Under the pieces are notes generated by a model. The model did no database searches. It was not told the origin of the DNA and was given only the letters and a program-made list of their open reading frames with translations. A DNA stretch of 32,017 bases, taken from contig JAQGAU010000282.1 in assembly GCA_034698045.1 (NCBI GenBank), positions 1 through 32,017 of the forward strand. Direction: 5' to 3'. Each line of letters opens with the position of its first letter. Within the stretch, counting starts at the first letter, position 1. Source of the DNA: Paramacrobiotus richtersi. Lineage: Eukaryota; Tardigrada; Eutardigrada; Parachela; Macrobiotidae. A program made the translations under genes and the position numbers. Shown here in pieces: positions 31,341-32,017 of the stretch.

Positions 31341-32017
31341 GAAAAGAGCTGGACTCTCGCCGCAGGCAAGATGCAAAATCTGATGGTAAGTTGGTTCCCC
31401 TTTCACCTGACTGTAAGCTGATTGACAGATACATCAGTGTACGTAATGCTACATGAACATTTTCACTTGTTTATGTAGCTTGCACTACTCTTCTTCTACA
31501 TATGTTTGTAGCCAAAAGCATCCCGAGCTCCGGTACAGGAGAATGGCATGTTGTCCGTGAAAGAAACCCACGAATTGTGCGACATTCTGTAACCGGAAAC
31601 TTCAAGTACAGCCATTACTGGCAGGAGAAAGCCGTCGGGACGGTCCAGCTGCGACATCCCTACGATATTTACGTGTACAAAACGATCCTGGATGATCTCA
31701 GTGTACGATATCCTCCCGATGATCCGGACAACGCTTGGCGGTATGAATGGCAGTTAATCCAGCATCTGATGGGCGGTGAGGATGGGATTATGGCGTGTTA
31801 CGAAAATCGAGTGGGTCGAAAGGGAATCGACTGCTTCCTGGGCCATGACACGGTGGCGAATGTGCATTGTGAGTAATGAGAACCAAACCTTGAAGATTTG
31901 AACAGCACAGTATACATTTGACTCATTATTTTATTATTATTACCAAGAACTTACTATATCTAAAAGGACTATCAGGTCTGTCTGTGACGTAAGCGACTGG
32001 CGATGCAGCTAAATATG
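31341..32017 (+). CDS. Unrecognised small gene downstream of copy H (3' end beyond window)
   Basis: This is the duplicate of the gene at 27172-27993. Exons 31341-31385 and 31512-31868 match in length, phase and splice sites (donor att|gtgagt). The protein is close throughout (SSGTGEWHV, YWQEKAVGTVQLRHP, WRYEWQLIQHLMGGEDGI), with scattered substitutions and no stop. The final exon, NLPTSGKN in the other copy, is not found before the window ends. The ATG at 31502 reads into the main exon, as in the other copy. Function unknown. Confidence 0.58.

Larger units (their letters stand above)
24600..31870. repeat. Segmental duplication: copy G unit and copy H unit
   Basis: Sequence from about 24.6 to 27.8 kb is repeated from about 28.56 to 31.87 kb, offset about 4.0-4.15 kb. 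It covers the upstream block, all five exons and introns of the modular gene, its 3' flank (26.67-26.95 against 30.82-31.10 kb) and the small downstream gene. Noncoding parts are still easily aligned, so the duplication is recent relative to E and F. Confidence 0.8.

Noticed and set aside
1-32017. Bacterial operons, CRISPR arrays, tRNA or rRNA genes
   Set aside because: Introns and animal domain families rule out a bacterial source. No CRISPR-like spaced repeats, tRNA-like folds or rRNA words were noticed by eye; a tRNA scan was not possible.

Overview
This is animal nuclear DNA. It shows short GT-AG introns, multi-exon genes, an HMG-box Sox gene (a metazoan family) and a Pcf11-type mRNA 3'-end processing gene. 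Compact genes, introns of about 50-700 bases and moderate AT-richness suggest a small-genome invertebrate. I cannot name the phylum from sequence alone. All splice models were worked out by hand from splice sites, reading phase and comparison between copies.

The window is dominated by a same-strand array of eight paralogous genes, called A to H here, of a family I do not recognise. Every complete copy opens with one large exon that encodes a basic N-terminus and a conserved domain of about 105 residues (SYK-LI ... DHSAETVVF ... QVDLRG-IPRM-KSVRI ... LVPSV ... DEDDLMKLLEHA). Small linker exons follow, rich in Ser, Pro and acidic residues, including a GLP-DDG motif. The last exon is one of two unrelated DNA-binding modules. 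Copies A-D (1-16.3 kb) end in C2H2 zinc fingers. Copies E-H (17-30.8 kb) end in a MADF/Myb-SANT-like domain. Both versions enter the last exon in phase 1, so the ends are interchangeable. This modular array is the most interesting content of the window.

Layout: A (5' part cut off by the window edge); a TIR element with hAT-like features; a divergent Pcf11-like gene (2.9-6.4 kb) between duplicated pieces of A's 3' flank; B (decayed by several lesions); C (intact zinc-finger copy with a possible alternative end exon); D (first exon broken by a 168-bp foldback MITE with a TA target duplication, second finger deleted); E (intact, first MADF copy); an intronless Sox gene on the minus strand (20.0-21.0 kb); F (intact); G (intact frame, one exon acceptor mutated); an unrecognised small gene; H (intact); and a second copy of the small gene, cut off by the window end. 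G plus its downstream gene and H plus its downstream gene form a segmental duplication of about 4 kb.

The family looks like a rapidly expanding set of nuclear DNA-binding proteins. They combine a shared, strongly constrained N-terminal domain, perhaps for protein-protein contact, with exchangeable DNA-binding ends. Function is inferred from domain types only. No RNA genes, CRISPR arrays or bacterial features were seen.
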